Shown here in pieces: positions 10,624-22,539 of a stretch of 64,000 bases of DNA. The translations under genes and the position numbers were made by a program. Under the pieces are notes generated by a model. The model made no database searches, was not told the DNA's origin, and saw only the letters and a list, made by a program, of their open reading frames with translations. Within the stretch, counting starts at the first letter, position 1. Each line of letters begins with the position of its first letter. The stretch spans positions 1 through 64,000 of the forward strand of contig JASAND010004008.1 of the NCBI GenBank assembly GCA_030248195.1, written 5' to 3'. The DNA is from Trissonchulus latispiculum. Lineage: Eukaryota; Nematoda; Enoplea; Enoplida; Ironidae.

Positions 10624-13600
10624 CTGTGCCAAAAGGTGGACTAATCGGGCAAAGTCGGGGCAAACTTTTAGTAGCCGAGAAGTTGACCCTTAAGAACTTA
10701 GACGCAGTTTGATTTAGAAGCCAAATACGAACTAAGAGCGAACCTAACATGAATATGGAAAATACAAAAGTAGCGTGATCCTGTCATTTGTTACACTACC
10801 TAAATTATACTTCTAGACGACTACGACTGAATATAGTACGTTTGTCCTAGAATTATTTCCTATTCTTTGATTCAGTGAAGTATGTCGCCTGTTTTGATTA
10901 GTCAGCTGTACGAGCTCCATATCTGAGTTCGTTGCAGTTCTGCCGTGTTAGGATTTCCCCTTGCTCTGCTGTTGTACAGCTTATAGTAAGACTTTGCATT
11001 ATAGTTAATACTAAACTTGAAATTTGACTCGATTGATACGATAACTAAGACCTTGCATTACAGTTGATATGGAACTTTAAACTTCAAACGATTGATACGA
11101 TACGATGAACCGCCCTGGACTTGAAAGAAGTCGCAGCCCAGTGGACCCATCCCGGACCCAATTTCATCTAAAGTAGGTTGTTCTTGTACCTGCCAAGTCT
11201 TATTACATCCGGTGAGTAGCAAGCAGTAGCGGTGAAAGATTTGGTAAAGATAGAGACAGAAGTTATGTGTTTCCCACGTTTTCTTGAGAAGGTTTTTAAA
11301 CGTTTCTTTAAGTTTCTAATAGGCACCTTTTAGACGTTTTAAGACAAACTTAAAAATAAAAGAATTTTTAAAATACCCGGTTCCTAGGTTAATACCTGGT
11401 TAAGTTCCAAGGAACAGTGTCACAATATGCTTTAAAATTTATTCAATAGTCAATACAATTTTACTAATAATCACAGAGTCAAAAAACTTGCACTTTGAAT
11501 ATGCGGTTGGAGACCACAGCATACAAGATTTGCACACAAACGAAATTTTCGAAAAGAAAAATATAAATTATACTATGAATGGAATGGTTAAGTTTGTAAT
11601 CAATTCATACCAAATTTTCAGCAGTTTGGCCTAAATTGAGTGAGCCCTGCTCAAATAAACAACACTAACCTGGAATTTGGGACCTACAGGGCCACTAAGT
11701 GTTACTTATTAGTGTAAAAAGCTCTAAAAAAACAAGCTCTAGAATACTGAAAGTGTCCCTAAACTTAGGGTAGTACAGTAAGTGTGCTAAATTTTAAATG
11801 TCCACTAGCCTAAAACTGTCCCAAAAACATCCACTAAAAGTTTTGTGAATGCGGCCCCAGCTTCAGACAAGAAATGACAGCTAGGTTAGTTTGCGTTAGG
11901 TTAATTTAAGCATAAGTTAATCAGTGTCTCATAACCAAATCCTGGTACCCATTATTAAACATACCAAATTTTAAGAATAGGGAACAATAAGACTCTTATT
12001 TATAAAATTCTGACAAATAAGAGCTCAACTGACAGAGTCCACGCTTTAAAATTCCACGATAGGACTCCTGTGTTGCTTGATTTGTATGTGCTTCTAGATA
12101 TGGAATATGTTGTTGAACGGAACAACGATAGCTAAAATTCTTTAAAGGTCTTCAAAAAAGTTGTTCGTTCGGCCCATCCGCAAATCCTCAGTGACGGAAG
12201 CTGCTGTCGACCGTAGTCGGCTATATGTGCACTCAATTTGGGGAGGACGCTGTGTTAAGATCTGGATTCCGTGTGAAACATTTGTGGACTTTTCCCGCTG
12301 AACTATCCGCGGCTGTAGCATTACATTTGACAACGTAGACTAACATCAACAACGTTGATTACGAAACCCTAAGCTCAGGAATGGCCCTTGAAAGTAAAGG
12401 TTCCAAACTGGTTGGTTCTCTCGCAGTGTATACGAGCAGTTTTGTGCTCATGAAACCATTTGAAGGGACGCGAACTGACGCCAAACTCATATATGTCTAT
12501 CCCGATACTTCGGGATCTACGAGAGTTTAGCAAGACCCATTAGACCGACTAATCCAAGCTGCCGGGTCTGATTTCCAAATGCGACTATTTCAGAATGGAC
12601 CCGGCGGTCCATTGCAACCGGTGCATCTGTTAGTGGGCGGATTTGCCAGCTTATCTACAAAAAAGGAACTATGATCTCTACAGTAATTGCTGCCATCACT
12701 TCATTGCGTTCATATCTAATGACAGGCCATTTTCTGCAGCCTCCGAAACAAACCGGCTGGTTGTGCACCTGCTGTCCAATTTCGCTTCTGCTGGTGGAAA
12801 CGAACCAATATCTGCCAGTTGTGACTTTCTACGTCGGAGTTTACGAAAGGTTGATTTAATTCAAGAAGGGCTGCCACTTCCACAGCCATGATTGTAAGCA
12901 TGTATAAGTATACATACTAAATTTAGTATTTTTATTTAATTTTTTTATTATTTGCAGATTTAGATTTTAATTCACGTACATAGATTTGCTTTATACATAT
13001 GGAGTTAATGGGGGATCAAATTGGTCCAAACACGGCACCTCTTTCACACACAAAGTACCTCATATCTTACAAAATATAGGAGTTCGAAATTAAGCAGCGT
13101 CATACTTATTTATGCTCAATGTGTCAGAACATGAAAATGTTGGTGATGGGCTGATAAAGGTCACATGCAGACTAAACGCTCAATGTGCAAAATTAAAGGT
13201 CTAAAGTAGTAATATTTCGATGCCCGAACGGTTCAGATGTGGTTAGCTATGCTTTTAAAATTTAGGTTTACTCTGATCTAACCCCAGTCTCAGACTTTGT
13301 GCACTCAATACTCTATTTAATTCGACTTAGCTTGCACAGACTGCATTTTAGACACATAGTTCTATCAAATGTTTGATCCTCTCTCTTAACAATGCTAAAG
13401 GATCGTACCAATTTTTAAAAATTGAAAATTAGCTGCATTGACACAAAACATAGTCAAAGTAGACAACCTGGACAGAACCTTTAGCAACTTTTTGCGGAAA
13501 CAATTAGTGAGAATTATCAAAAATATTGTGAAGTGGCACAACAAGATTTTGACAAAATTTGCAATTTTTATAGCAAGTTTTAAGCTTAGTATAGCAAATA

Positions 13601-13877
13601 CAACCTTTGAATAAAATCTAATCTTCCAGGAGAAGAGATAAGATACTAAACTATAGTCGACTGCTATGCAACAAACTCTATGTAAACGTTTGTAATCGTA
13701 AATGATCGTTGTTGCATGAACGATTGCCTGAGCCGATTCTGTCGTCATCTTCAATTTTATTAAATACTGCGTTGCCGATGTTCATTCTGGAAACAGATTT
13801 TTCCTTTGAACTGAGTGATGATAAAACATGTGAAATTTTTGCTAATGTTGTGAACTCGTTTGCACTAGATTTCTAGG
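10624..13877 (+). repeat. Tandem duplication, unit 2 (3254 bp)
   Basis: Second copy of 7371-10623, offset 3253 bp up to about 12240 and 3254 bp after it because of one inserted G. The minus-strand ORF of 119 codons present in both units (10141-10500 and 13395-13754) is AT-rich and looks spurious. Confidence 0.95.
12146..12891 (+). pseudogene. Degraded intronless reading frame, copy 2
   Basis: The same dead frame as at 8893-9637, with the same two TAG codons and the same A-run shift, plus one extra G near 12241 that adds another frameshift. The shared lesions show that the frame was dead before the tandem duplication arose. Confidence 0.5.
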
Positions 13878-14071
13878 CTTTTCGCTTAGATATTTAGCAT
13901 CGATACGGAAAGAGGAGACATTCTATGTGATATGGCACCCACATTGAAATTGAACTGAAAGGACTATAAAGGAATAAAATATCTGAAATAAAATGCACTG
14001 AAAAGAAGAAAAAATGAAGAAACACCGTATAAACAAGAAAGAAGAACAACTCTATAAACTATGGGTAATAT

Positions 14072-14464
14072 CAACAGTACATAAGAGTGTGCCACCAGGC
14101 ACACTCTATGTTATCAGAGCAAAAACTATACTCTGCTCACTAACGGCCCACCAAACCGCAAACCGCCCCCCCTTCCAAATCAGACCCTGTGACCCCCCCA
14201 CAAATCAGTACCTAGTCGTAACGGGGGTACGCTCACTCGCTCTATGTTTATGTGCGTAAGCTCGAAAACACAAGCAGTGCGTACGCGAATTTTGCGCCTG
14301 CTTCGAGCCTTAGAATACAAACATAGCGCACAAAATTCTTTGAAGTGAAGGGTCTAATTAGCGGGGGGGGGGGGGGAGGGTAGGCCGTTGGCGAGCAGAG
14401 CATAGTTTTTGCTCTGATAACAGAGAGTGTGCCTACTGGCACACCCTTATATTATGTACTCTTG
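14072..14464. mobile_element. MITE, CAAGAG family, 393 bp
   Basis: The left end starts CAACAGTACATAAGAGTGTG and the right end is ...TTATGTACTCTTG. The inverted repeat then runs about 65 bp more, through GGCACACTC, GTTATCAGAGCAAAAACTAT and GCTCTGCTC. A second inner inverted repeat contains CTATGTTTATGTGCG and GCTTCGAGC. A poly-G tract sits at about 14360. Target duplication is unclear (GTAATAT versus GTAACAA). Confidence 0.78.
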
Positions 14465-14864
14465 GTAACAAAAGCATGGGAGTTCTGCGACAGCTGCAAC
14501 TTGTATGCATGTTGTGGCATCTTAATGCCACCTAAAAATTTTAATATCTTAAATTTAATGCTCTCATCTTCCACATTGGTCAATTGTGTAATTAAATTAA
14601 AACAATTATGACCAGTTTTCGCTATTGATAATTGTGTAATTATTTTTAGTTAGTAAAATAACTCTTTAAAATCTGAAATGACTTCTATTCTTATTGTACA
14701 ATTTGCAATAACTTTCACTCAAACTAACAAATTACGAATACAAGTAAAAATTGTTTTGTTAATTTAACTTACCCTTATATTCATAAATCTAGTTTTTTTT
14801 AATTTCAAAAATTTTAGATTTTCTTTTAGATTTTATTTAAATAAACATTTTGAGTTACAAAATA

Positions 14865-15950
14865 TACAATATCCAGTTTGCGGTTACCGCAAATTCATAA
14901 AAACGCTTCAGATTCGGAGGGAAAATGCTAAATAAGTCTCAGTAGGTCCCTCGACCAAAACACTTCCGAAAATTTGGTCGCATCCGGTATATGTCCGGTA
15001 ACCGGATGCCTGGTTCCAAAAACTGTAGAGCGATATGGGTTGGAAGTGCTGTTTTGCTGATTCTATTAGGTTGAATTTAGTATATATCTAATGTTTCGGT
15101 CTATTTCGCGCAAAATTGCGGTCGTATCCGGTTCGAAAATAAGCGGAAAGTAAAATAATATGGTTTTTCCGGTCTGGTGCACTGAGTAGAGGATAAAAAT
15201 GTTCGTTTTTGGCACAAGAAATTTTTCGCAGGTTACATTAATTTCACCGGTGTGCGACAAAGCTAAGCGTATGGGATCAAATCGCATATCCGGTTTAACA
15301 ATTACACAAAACAAGCAAAATCAGCACGTTTTTAAAACGCTGTCATTCAAAAATTACAGCAGATATGAAGTAATTTGAGGTTGATGCTTGTTAGGGATAG
15401 ACAAAATGTCATTTTATGAAATAATTTGACTTCCGGACCAACCGGATACTGAGATAATAGCCCATAAAATCTCAAATTTCAAAGCTCAGACCCGGAAATC
15501 GACCGGATATTCGATTACTTTGACACCGGTAAAATGAAAGTAGCCTCCCAAATATTCATTGTGCCAAAAACTAACATTTTCTATCCGCGATTCCAAGCAC
15601 CAGCCAGGAAAAACCGATTTTTCCGTTTTTTTCGCACCGGATACGACCATAAATCACGCAATTTTAGTCCAAATTGGACAAAACTTCGTATATAGACTAA
15701 TTTCGACCCGCGGAATCTAAAACTTCAATCAGCGAAACTGTACGACCTACCGATCTTGCTGTACAGTTTTTGTGACCTAGACATCCGGTTACCGGACATA
15801 GACCGGATGTGACCGGATTTTCGGAGATGTATTCGGTCAAGGACCCATATGCTAGAGTATGAATTAATTAGCATTCTCTTTCCGAGTCAGAAGCGTTTTT
15901 ATCAATTTGGCATCCGGTAACCGGATATAGACCGGATATGCTGGTTTTAC
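14865..15950. repeat. 1.1-kb foldback (long imperfect palindrome)
   Basis: The left arm (about 14865-15400) and the reverse complement of the right arm (about 15410-15950) match in order for most of their length: ATAAAAACGCTTC, TCCGAAAATTTGGTC versus TCCGAAAATCCGGTC, GTCCGGTAACCGGATG, AAAACTGTA.AGC, GGTCGTATCCGGT, TTTTTGGCAC. The word CCGGTNNCCGGA is repeated many times. There is no coding capacity. A transcript would fold into a long hairpin. Confidence 0.85.
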
Positions 15951-16674
15951 CGGATTCTCCTCCTCCTGAGGTTTCTAGAAATATATACTTTATATAGACT
16001 AACTTCGAAGGTTAACTCAGGACAAGCGCTCACAATTCGGATCCAAGAATTTTTGGTCAGACTTTAGTTTTTATTCTTTTATCCTCTTCATTTTCAGAAA
16101 GTGCTGGAAATCTGGACTAACAATTGTTGCAATAGTTTTAATATGTTCGGCAGTCTCTTTTACTGACAGAACATATAAAAGGATACTGCTACCAAAACAT
16201 TTAATTATTCTAAATAAGTGTTATGATATTTTGGTCTGTTCGGGTCTATAAACAGTCGTCAAAGTCCGGTAGGATCCTCAAAACTTGAGTGTCAGGATTA
16301 AAAAAAATTTGCAACTGCTGAAAATTTACCTCCGACGTTGATACTAGGCATAATTCTGAGCCGGACTATGTTAACATTAAATAAAGAAAATCAATCTGCG
16401 TGACCGTTCCTTTCTAGCTTGTCGCCAATGATTTAGACGTCGCAACATTCGCTTGAGTAAAGAACGAAATCTCAGATCCGGCTGGACTTCGAATTTGATA
16501 GTCAAACGGCATTTGGTGGGGGCTTCACTTTGAAAATTTCCAACCGTTAGGCATTGAAGTGTCAAAACCGCTAGGTTTTAGATTTCGTAGTACGTTGTAG
16601 TCACGAATTTTTGGGAAAGAACAAGCGTGCAGAAAACACCTAATATTAAAATAAACAAAATATTGAGATATTTA
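15951..16674. other. Noncoding stretch, nothing recognised
   Basis: AT-rich sequence between a foldback and a MITE, with only a short minus-strand ORF (16377-16565) and no recognisable product. Confidence 0.35.
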
Positions 16675-17032
16675 AGGGGGTTTATCAAACTTTCGTCTCA
16701 CTTTGTCAGATGAAAATTTTCCTCCAACAAATGTCAGACGAAATTCTCGCATGTAAACGACTACCTGAGTCAGCTCTGACAAGAAACTTTTTGTTGGATC
16801 AAAATGGAAATTTCGTCTGATATCAGACGAAGGTGACCAGTCGTATTGCTTCATTTTAAAGAAAGCTGGCGTGAAGCAACAGACTTTGAATTTCATTGGC
16901 CACTGTGTCATTGTCAGACGCAAACTCCTTACATGTTTGGTGGACAGTGGACAGGTCGGATGAAAAATGTTTGCTCTGATATTTGTTCCATCTGATAAAA
17001 TCAAATGAAAGTTTGATAGTGTAAACCAGGCT
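16675..17032. mobile_element. Harbinger-like MITE, degenerate, 358 bp
   Basis: The right end, reverse complemented, is AGCCTGGTTTACACTATC then AAACTTTC and TCAGATG. The left end AGGGGGTTTATCAAACTTTC lacks four bases (ACAC) but then matches. Words CAGACGAAA and TCTGACAA recur internally. The flanks are TTA and TCA, so the target duplication is imperfect. End architecture resembles the elements at 116-1036 and 30449-31123. Confidence 0.6.
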
Positions 17033-17065
17033 TCAACTGGACTGTTGTAACCTACTCAGAAGGTA

Positions 17066-17079
17066 GACAAAGGTTTTTG
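17066..17079. repeat. Left target-site duplication of SINE-A
   Basis: GACAAAGGTTTTTG, repeated exactly at 17710-17723. Confidence 0.9.
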
Positions 17080-17709
17080 GTAGCCGTGTAGCGGAATGGT
17101 TAAGGCGTCGGACTTCGGATCGAAAGGTCCGAGGTTCGATTCCCACCTTAGCCGTAATGAAGTTGCACTGTTTCCTTGAGCAAGAAACTTAGGCTACAGC
17201 TCCGCCGGTCGGATGAGGCGTTAAATTGGTGGGCCCGTGTGCTGTCTTGCTGGGGGCAGTGCACGCTAAAAAACCCTTATTCCACTTATCGTCAAGAGTA
17301 GGGCGCGGAGTCCCGGTGGAAAGGCACCCCCATCCCTGGGATCAACCAGTACCCTTGCAATGTGACCAACCTACCCCCTGAGAAGGGGTGCTGGGTGCAA
17401 CTGAGTCAAGTACTCTAATTGGTCTCATTTCCCGTGGCTTGCTTCCTGATCCCCCTCATCTGCGCTAGAGACCTGGAGCGCCGAAAGGCGCTGTGCTCCT
17501 CTGCCATGCGCATGAGCAGTTAATGGAGGTAGACAGCCCGGAGCCGAAAGGCCAAGATAGGTCCCCTCCAGCCTCCCACTGTGTGGAGTGCATCCAGGCA
17601 ACATAGCGAGAGTCATACTAGATATGGCTGATGAGGTGAAGCAAGGGTTCTATACCCCGAGTATAGGAGTTGATCCTGATCGGCCACCTAATTCGACGAC
17701 GACGACGAC
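17080..17709 (+). mobile_element. SINE-A, full length, Arg-tRNA-derived
   Basis: The head at 17080-17153 resembles tRNA-Arg(TCG): A-box-like GTAGCGGAATGGTTAAGGCG, anticodon region GACTTCGGATC and B box GAGGTTCGATTCCCACC. A central body follows, including CCTTGAGCAAGAAACTT, then a 3' module (GCGCATGAGCAG, GGCAACATAGCGAGAG), and the element ends in (GAC)n at 17694-17709. The perfect 14-bp target duplication GACAAAGGTTTTTG flanks it at 17066-17079 and 17710-17723, which fixes both ends. The length of 630 bp is long for a SINE. It would rely on a LINE reverse transcriptase, none of which is in the window. Confidence 0.9.
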
Positions 17710-17723
17710 GACAAAGGTTTTTG
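17710..17723. repeat. Right target-site duplication of SINE-A
   Basis: GACAAAGGTTTTTG, identical to 17066-17079. It follows the GAC repeat tail directly. Confidence 0.9.
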
Positions 17724-17929
17724 ACTTACGGGCCGGGCCGGGCCAGACCTAAGTTGGACTGTGTTTGGGTTTGGGTTCGAAATCAAAAGCTTTTCTCGGT
17801 TGCGTCTGATTAGCTTAATCAATTGATTGTCGGTCAAGTTAGGCGAACATTGTGGGTTCGATGCCCCATGTTCAGGCTCGAATTTTTCGGGTCTGCGGTG
17901 CTCTAGTGACAGCTTTGTTTCTGTCTGCA

Positions 17930-18095
17930 ACCTACTATCTTGTATCTTTCCCTTCTCTCTACTAGGTCCTGGTTTCGTGGGTACAGGGGTGCCTGACGCC
18001 TCCCGTATTGGGCTTGTCCTCGGTTTCTGCTTGGTCCACCAGCCCTGATCGAAGCGCTAACTCTGGCGAGGCTGCCTCTGGCTGCCACGGGACGA
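17930..18095 (+). repeat. SINE-B copy 3, 5'-truncated
   Basis: It contains CTCTCTACTAGGTCCTGG, GTGCCTGACGCCTCCCG, CTTGTCCTCGGTTTCT, GGTCCACCAGCCCTG and GCGAGGCTGCCTC, matching the 3' module of SINE-B at 2500-2620. Confidence 0.72.
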
Positions 18096-18284
18096 TACAG
18101 ACATTCAACTTACCTGCAGCACCACGGAATGCTATAGCTTATTTCCTCTTCGTTTAAGCTGTATGTTAGTCTGTCCTATGCTTAAATCGTTTTGAAATCT
18201 TAATTCATGTAGTTCTTAATTTTCGTTTCCTAGGAGTTGTTATAAGTGAGCACAAACTCAAATCTTGTAGGATGCAAGCGTTAT

Positions 18285-18290
18285 TTTATT
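18285..18290 (-). promoter_or_regulatory. Polyadenylation signal AATAAA
   Basis: AATAAA on the minus strand, about 118 nt past the stop codon of the cysteine-rich gene at 18408. Confidence 0.55.
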
Positions 18291-18407
18291 GCGAAAATGA
18301 TACATGATCATACAGCATATGTATAATATCTAAGTATTTATAAGGGTTCGAGAGGGAAACTGGGGGGGGAGCAGGTTTAGAGCAACAAGAATACAAAGTC
18401 CTAAAGT

Positions 18408-21400
18408 CTATGAATCTATGGTACAGGATGAATCACAGAATTCTGAGTTGAAGTGAGCCTTTATGATGGTTTGAACGAAATCGCCCAATTCCTGGAGGGT
18501 TTTCGAGCTACCAGATCGCATGATATCGTCGATGGCATTTTTGACCTTCAGCCCAGCTTCGGCCAGCTCGGTTCGAGTTAGACCGGATTTATCGGAATTG
18601 TCATAACAGCTGAGGACCTTGGACTCCAGCTGTTTCGGGTTGAACACATCCTCAGCATCATCGACGATGGATTTGATGCATTCGCCCAACTTGGGACACA
18701 GGCGGTTGTAGGTGGGGAAGCACTCGTCCTTGCTGTAATAGAAAAATGATGAAATAAATAAATAAAATAAATAGAATAAATAGAATAAAGAATGATAAAA
18801 TAAATAATTAGGGGAGATTCGCTTTCTGGCCGACATTTCGACCCTCTCCGATTTTGCTCATTTTCATATATTCTGTTGTCCCCATGGGTTCTCAAAACAA
18901 GACAAGTGCGTTTTGCTTAATACTGCTTCTATCGTTCTGTAGAGCCCTTCAAAGGTGACTTTGACGTGTGTTAAACATAGGAAAATGAAAAAGTTTTCCG
19001 GAATTTCGAAGTTTTCCAGCTTTGAACCTGAATAACTCTGCCACAGTTTGATTTCGAACACTAATATTTTGTCTTGTTTTTAAGAACATATGGGGGCATA
19101 TTATTTGTGAAAATGAGCGAAACCCGTGACTATCGATTTTTGACCAAAGTGACCCTGCTGGTATCGCTTTGTGTAAATTTGACCCTATAGGCTTTAATTC
19201 TTTATGAAAGTGGATGAAACTTTCCAAATGTACTATTTCGGTGCTCTTTAACATTCTGGGACCAGTCCCGCATTTTTAGGTGCAAAGATAAGAAATTTTT
19301 GGTTTTTGCCATTATTCTCTCAGCACATAGTCGAGACACCAGATTGGTTGGTATGGCTGGAAAGAGGGTACAAAAATGAACAGTTTTGCTTTTACAACTT
19401 TTGAGCTATCTCTAGTGGTTAAGTCAGTATAAGCAAAAAACTATTTTTGTGGTTCAAAAATGGCAGTTTTCGAGAAAATCAGTTTTTTCAAAATTACTGC
19501 CAAATCGTACGGACAATTTTGGTTTATTTATACTCGATCGATACACAGTCTCATTGCACATTTTATCAATGCCTATTAGCCGGAGTTTGTTGCTCTAAGC
19601 TAGAGATTTGGCCGAAAAACCATTTTGGCAAAACTGCGATTATTTTGTTTTGAACATCGATTTCTCAAAAACTGCACAATGGATTCGCGTGATTTTTGGC
19701 AGGACGAGAATTCGCACTATTGCGGAGGGACATGTTTCTTGGTTTGAGCTAAAACTTCTCCAGTTGCGAAAAAACTCAATGCAAAGTTGAGAAATTTCGT
19801 GTCACCGCACATTTAATGGATTTTCTTGACCGTTAAGACCAGCAGAGCGAAATCCAAGAAATGTCCCTCGGCCAACATGTCCTTTATAGGACAGCACAAG
19901 AAAAAATTTTGGCCGATTCCACAGTTTTGAGAAATCGATGTTCAAAGATTTTTGGTCTATATTTAGCCTGTCAGATGTCAGTATGTCAGAAGAGTTTCGC
20001 TATTTTTTGCGGATTTTTACTAGTTTCGTACTCTCATGAAAATCTACAGATTATAAGCATTAAAATGATGTATAAAGCTCTTTCCAACTCACAAAATTGC
20101 GAAAGTTATGGCGTTTCAAAAAATACCCACAAAAGCACTGCACAAAACGATACCAGCACCTTAAACAAACAGTTGGGCAGGATTTTAAAACAAAAGCCCT
20201 GCAGTTTATGTTTCTCTATAAACTGATGCAGTCAGCAACTCTATAGGGTACTTTAGGCAGTGTTCTGACTTTAATGAATTTAGATGATTTGTTCGTAACG
20301 ATAACTAATAATAATTGATTAATAACTAAACATTTGTGATTTCCTGATAGGGTTGACTGAGCTTTTGTGAAAGCCAGTTTCGACACTGAAATCTCCTATG
20401 TGAAACCTCATGATTTGTTCGTTACGATAATTTATAATTAGATTAAATTAATTAATTAATTTAAATTAATTAATCTAATTAATAGGAATTTTGGAAAAGT
20501 GAAAGCTTACTATCGCTTTTTGGCGCATTTGCAGATGTCCTTTCGGGCATCCTTGGAGATTTCGTTGATGATGGCTCGCTGGTCGCTGCTGCTGCACTCC
20601 CGCAGACCGATGTAGGCCTTCACGTGGAGATTCACAAATTCGATGCTAAAACATGAATTATACATAAACATAGGCAGACAGAACTGTCTCAAAACTCTGA
20701 TGGACACGGACCCTGTCAAATGGAGAACCCACATGTATGGGTTGGTGAGCTGGGCTTGGAAGCGAAGGCTTTCAATGCGTATGGCTCCGCCTGTCGCCAA
20801 AATAAGCTTAATAAAGTAGTCCCGACGTTCTCGGTAGTGAGACAGAAATGGGGACGCTGTTTCAGTTTAGGTTAAGAAATATATTTTAAGCCTTAATTGA
20901 ATAAAATATCAGAAATATATCATAGCTGTTTAGGTCTAATGGTGTAGCAGTCAATTTATCTATCAAATACTAACTAATCTATTTAACTCACAAGCCCAAA
21001 CCTACAAGGTTTTAATTTTTCTATCATTGGGGTCAGTGATGACAGGCATGTCGTCCAATTCACCCTTCTTTCCAGTGGGTATATTGGTGCGAGTACAGTC
21101 CTTGATGTACTTCAGAAACTGTTCCCGCAGATAGTTGAGCAGACAGACGGCCATCTGTTCATTCTTGGACACCTTGAACAGGAGATCCTCAAACAGGGGG
21201 ATCAGTTCACGCAGCTGACGCGGAATGAAGGAGTAGTGACTGGCAAAATTTTGAAGACTCAGATCAAAGTTTGGCGTCTTGCAGGATCTTGCCCTGAAAA
21301 TAGGAGCATTGCAGTCGTGACGCTTGTCATACTCTTATGTATTATGTATATACTCTTGCTTGTAGTGTTTGATCGGGTTCATTTTACACACTGAAATACA

Positions 21401-22336
21401 GTTTTTTTTCAAAACATTAACCGGGATAAAGTAAATCTTTATCTGACAGAAACACTTAGAACTTTTGACAAATAAAAATAAAGCCTTTATGGTTTTTCTT
21501 GAAACTCAAATGGCCTTTAGCATCACCTGTTGTTCATTAGAGCTTAACCGCAAAGTGCTGAAATCAGTTCAATTTTAGCATAGTGAAAACTTGTGGCAAA
21601 AGGTGACTACTAAGCAAACCTGTTCCGCATTTTCACTGATCCATGCATCAGCAGAACTGATTTTTTTATTTTATTTTACTTTAGCTATCACTTAATTACC
21701 GAAAAAATTTTTAGAGCACACACCTTGCAAAGTATGATCTAAAGTCGTCCTCCAAATCATCAATATGATCGGGATCAGTGGCATCTTTGTCGATCGCTTT
21801 CTGTAGCTCTCTTCCCAGACAGTCCAAGAAATCCGCCGACCTGGAGTAGTAGGTACTGGAGCTTTGACTGCAGGACTAAAAACAGAAAATAATATTAATA
21901 ATGATAATAAAATATTAAATAATAATTTAAATTAAAATAATAAAGATATTAAATAAGAATTAAAAATGATAAAGCAAAATATTGCTCGTTATTTTCACGG
22001 GTTTGCATGATCTCATTCCTAAACAGTTGCAAATATTTATGTATAAGCAATAAATCTATATACATGAAAGGTAAATAATAAATAAAATACATGATAAACA
22101 GTAAATTAAATTAGCACCAACACTCATCTAACTAGCAAAAAACGTTTGCAAATTGAATTTAATGCTACTAAATGTGGTAACAAGCTTATGGCATGTTGAA
22201 TGCTTATTGTTTCTAGCTTTCTCCCTCCCAATTCGATAAACTGAAATTAGACAGGATGAAATTCGACAATTCGCAGTCTTACCTGGCAGAAAGCGGCGCC
22301 AATAAAGCTCAGACCTAACAGAATTTGCAAATTCAT
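18408..22336 (-). CDS. Secreted cysteine-rich helical protein, 317 aa, five exons
   Basis: Assembled by eye as complement(join(18408..18732, 20511..20645, 21006..21293, 21724..21875, 22283..22336)). All introns are GT-AG, phases agree, and the 954 nt give 317 residues. The start is the ATG at 22336, followed by a signal peptide, MNLQILLGLSFIGAAFCQ, that fills exon 1 exactly. The mature chain carries 14 cysteines, with pairs such as CKC and CDSSC, among amphipathic, charge-rich helices. There are no membrane segments. It is presumably extracellular and disulfide-bonded. I do not recognise the family, so no function is assigned. The donor of exon 3 (TT before GTAGGT) is the weakest junction; reading through it gives a stop at once and a 165-residue short form. 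Intron 4 carries a foldback. A broken paralogue of exon 5 lies at 3868-3967. Confidence 0.8.
19146..20157. repeat. Foldback insertion in intron 4 of the cysteine-rich gene
   Basis: The inner arms match well: GAACATCGATTTCTCAAAA at 19651 pairs with its complement near 19928-19946, and GGACATGTTTCTTGG near 19727 pairs with CCAAGAAATGTCC near 19854. The outermost words CTGGTATCGCTTTGTG (19149) and CACAAAACGATACCAG (20138) also pair. The paralogous intron at 3968-4290 lacks this block, which supports an insertion of about 1.4 kb overall (roughly 18780-20165). Confidence 0.7.
21320..21358. repeat. Solo end of the CAAGAG MITE family
   Basis: It contains GCTTGTCATACTCTTATG, TATTATGTA and ACTCTTG, which match the terminal sequence of the 14.07-kb element and other solo ends. 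It lies in intron 2 of the cysteine-rich gene. Confidence 0.6.
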
Positions 22337-22515
22337 AGTTAACATTAACTCAGTCGAAAGTGGTTGCCTTCACCGCAGAAAAAATACGAAATTCAAGATC
22401 GTTCCAGTATTAAATGCAGCCGTTTCGATGTGCTAAAAAGTTGTTAAAATGATGCACTTTTGCAGTGATCTCAACTTTGTCTCTGCGATGTGTTCTTTAG
22501 TGTCGCACGTCCCTG

Positions 22516-22522
22516 TTTTATA
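22516..22522 (-). promoter_or_regulatory. TATA box candidate of the cysteine-rich gene
   Basis: TATAAAA on the minus strand, about 180 nt upstream of the ATG at 22336. A start about 30 nt downstream would leave a 5'-UTR near 150 nt. No initiator was identified with confidence. Confidence 0.4.
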
Positions 22523-22539
22523 GGAAGATTAACCAGTTT

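Noticed and set aside
21002..22336. Separate 165-residue gene ending at the TAG at 21002
   Set aside because: A donor GTAGGT two bases before that codon joins in phase to exons at 20511 and 18408, giving a longer consistent gene; the short form stays possible as an isoform.
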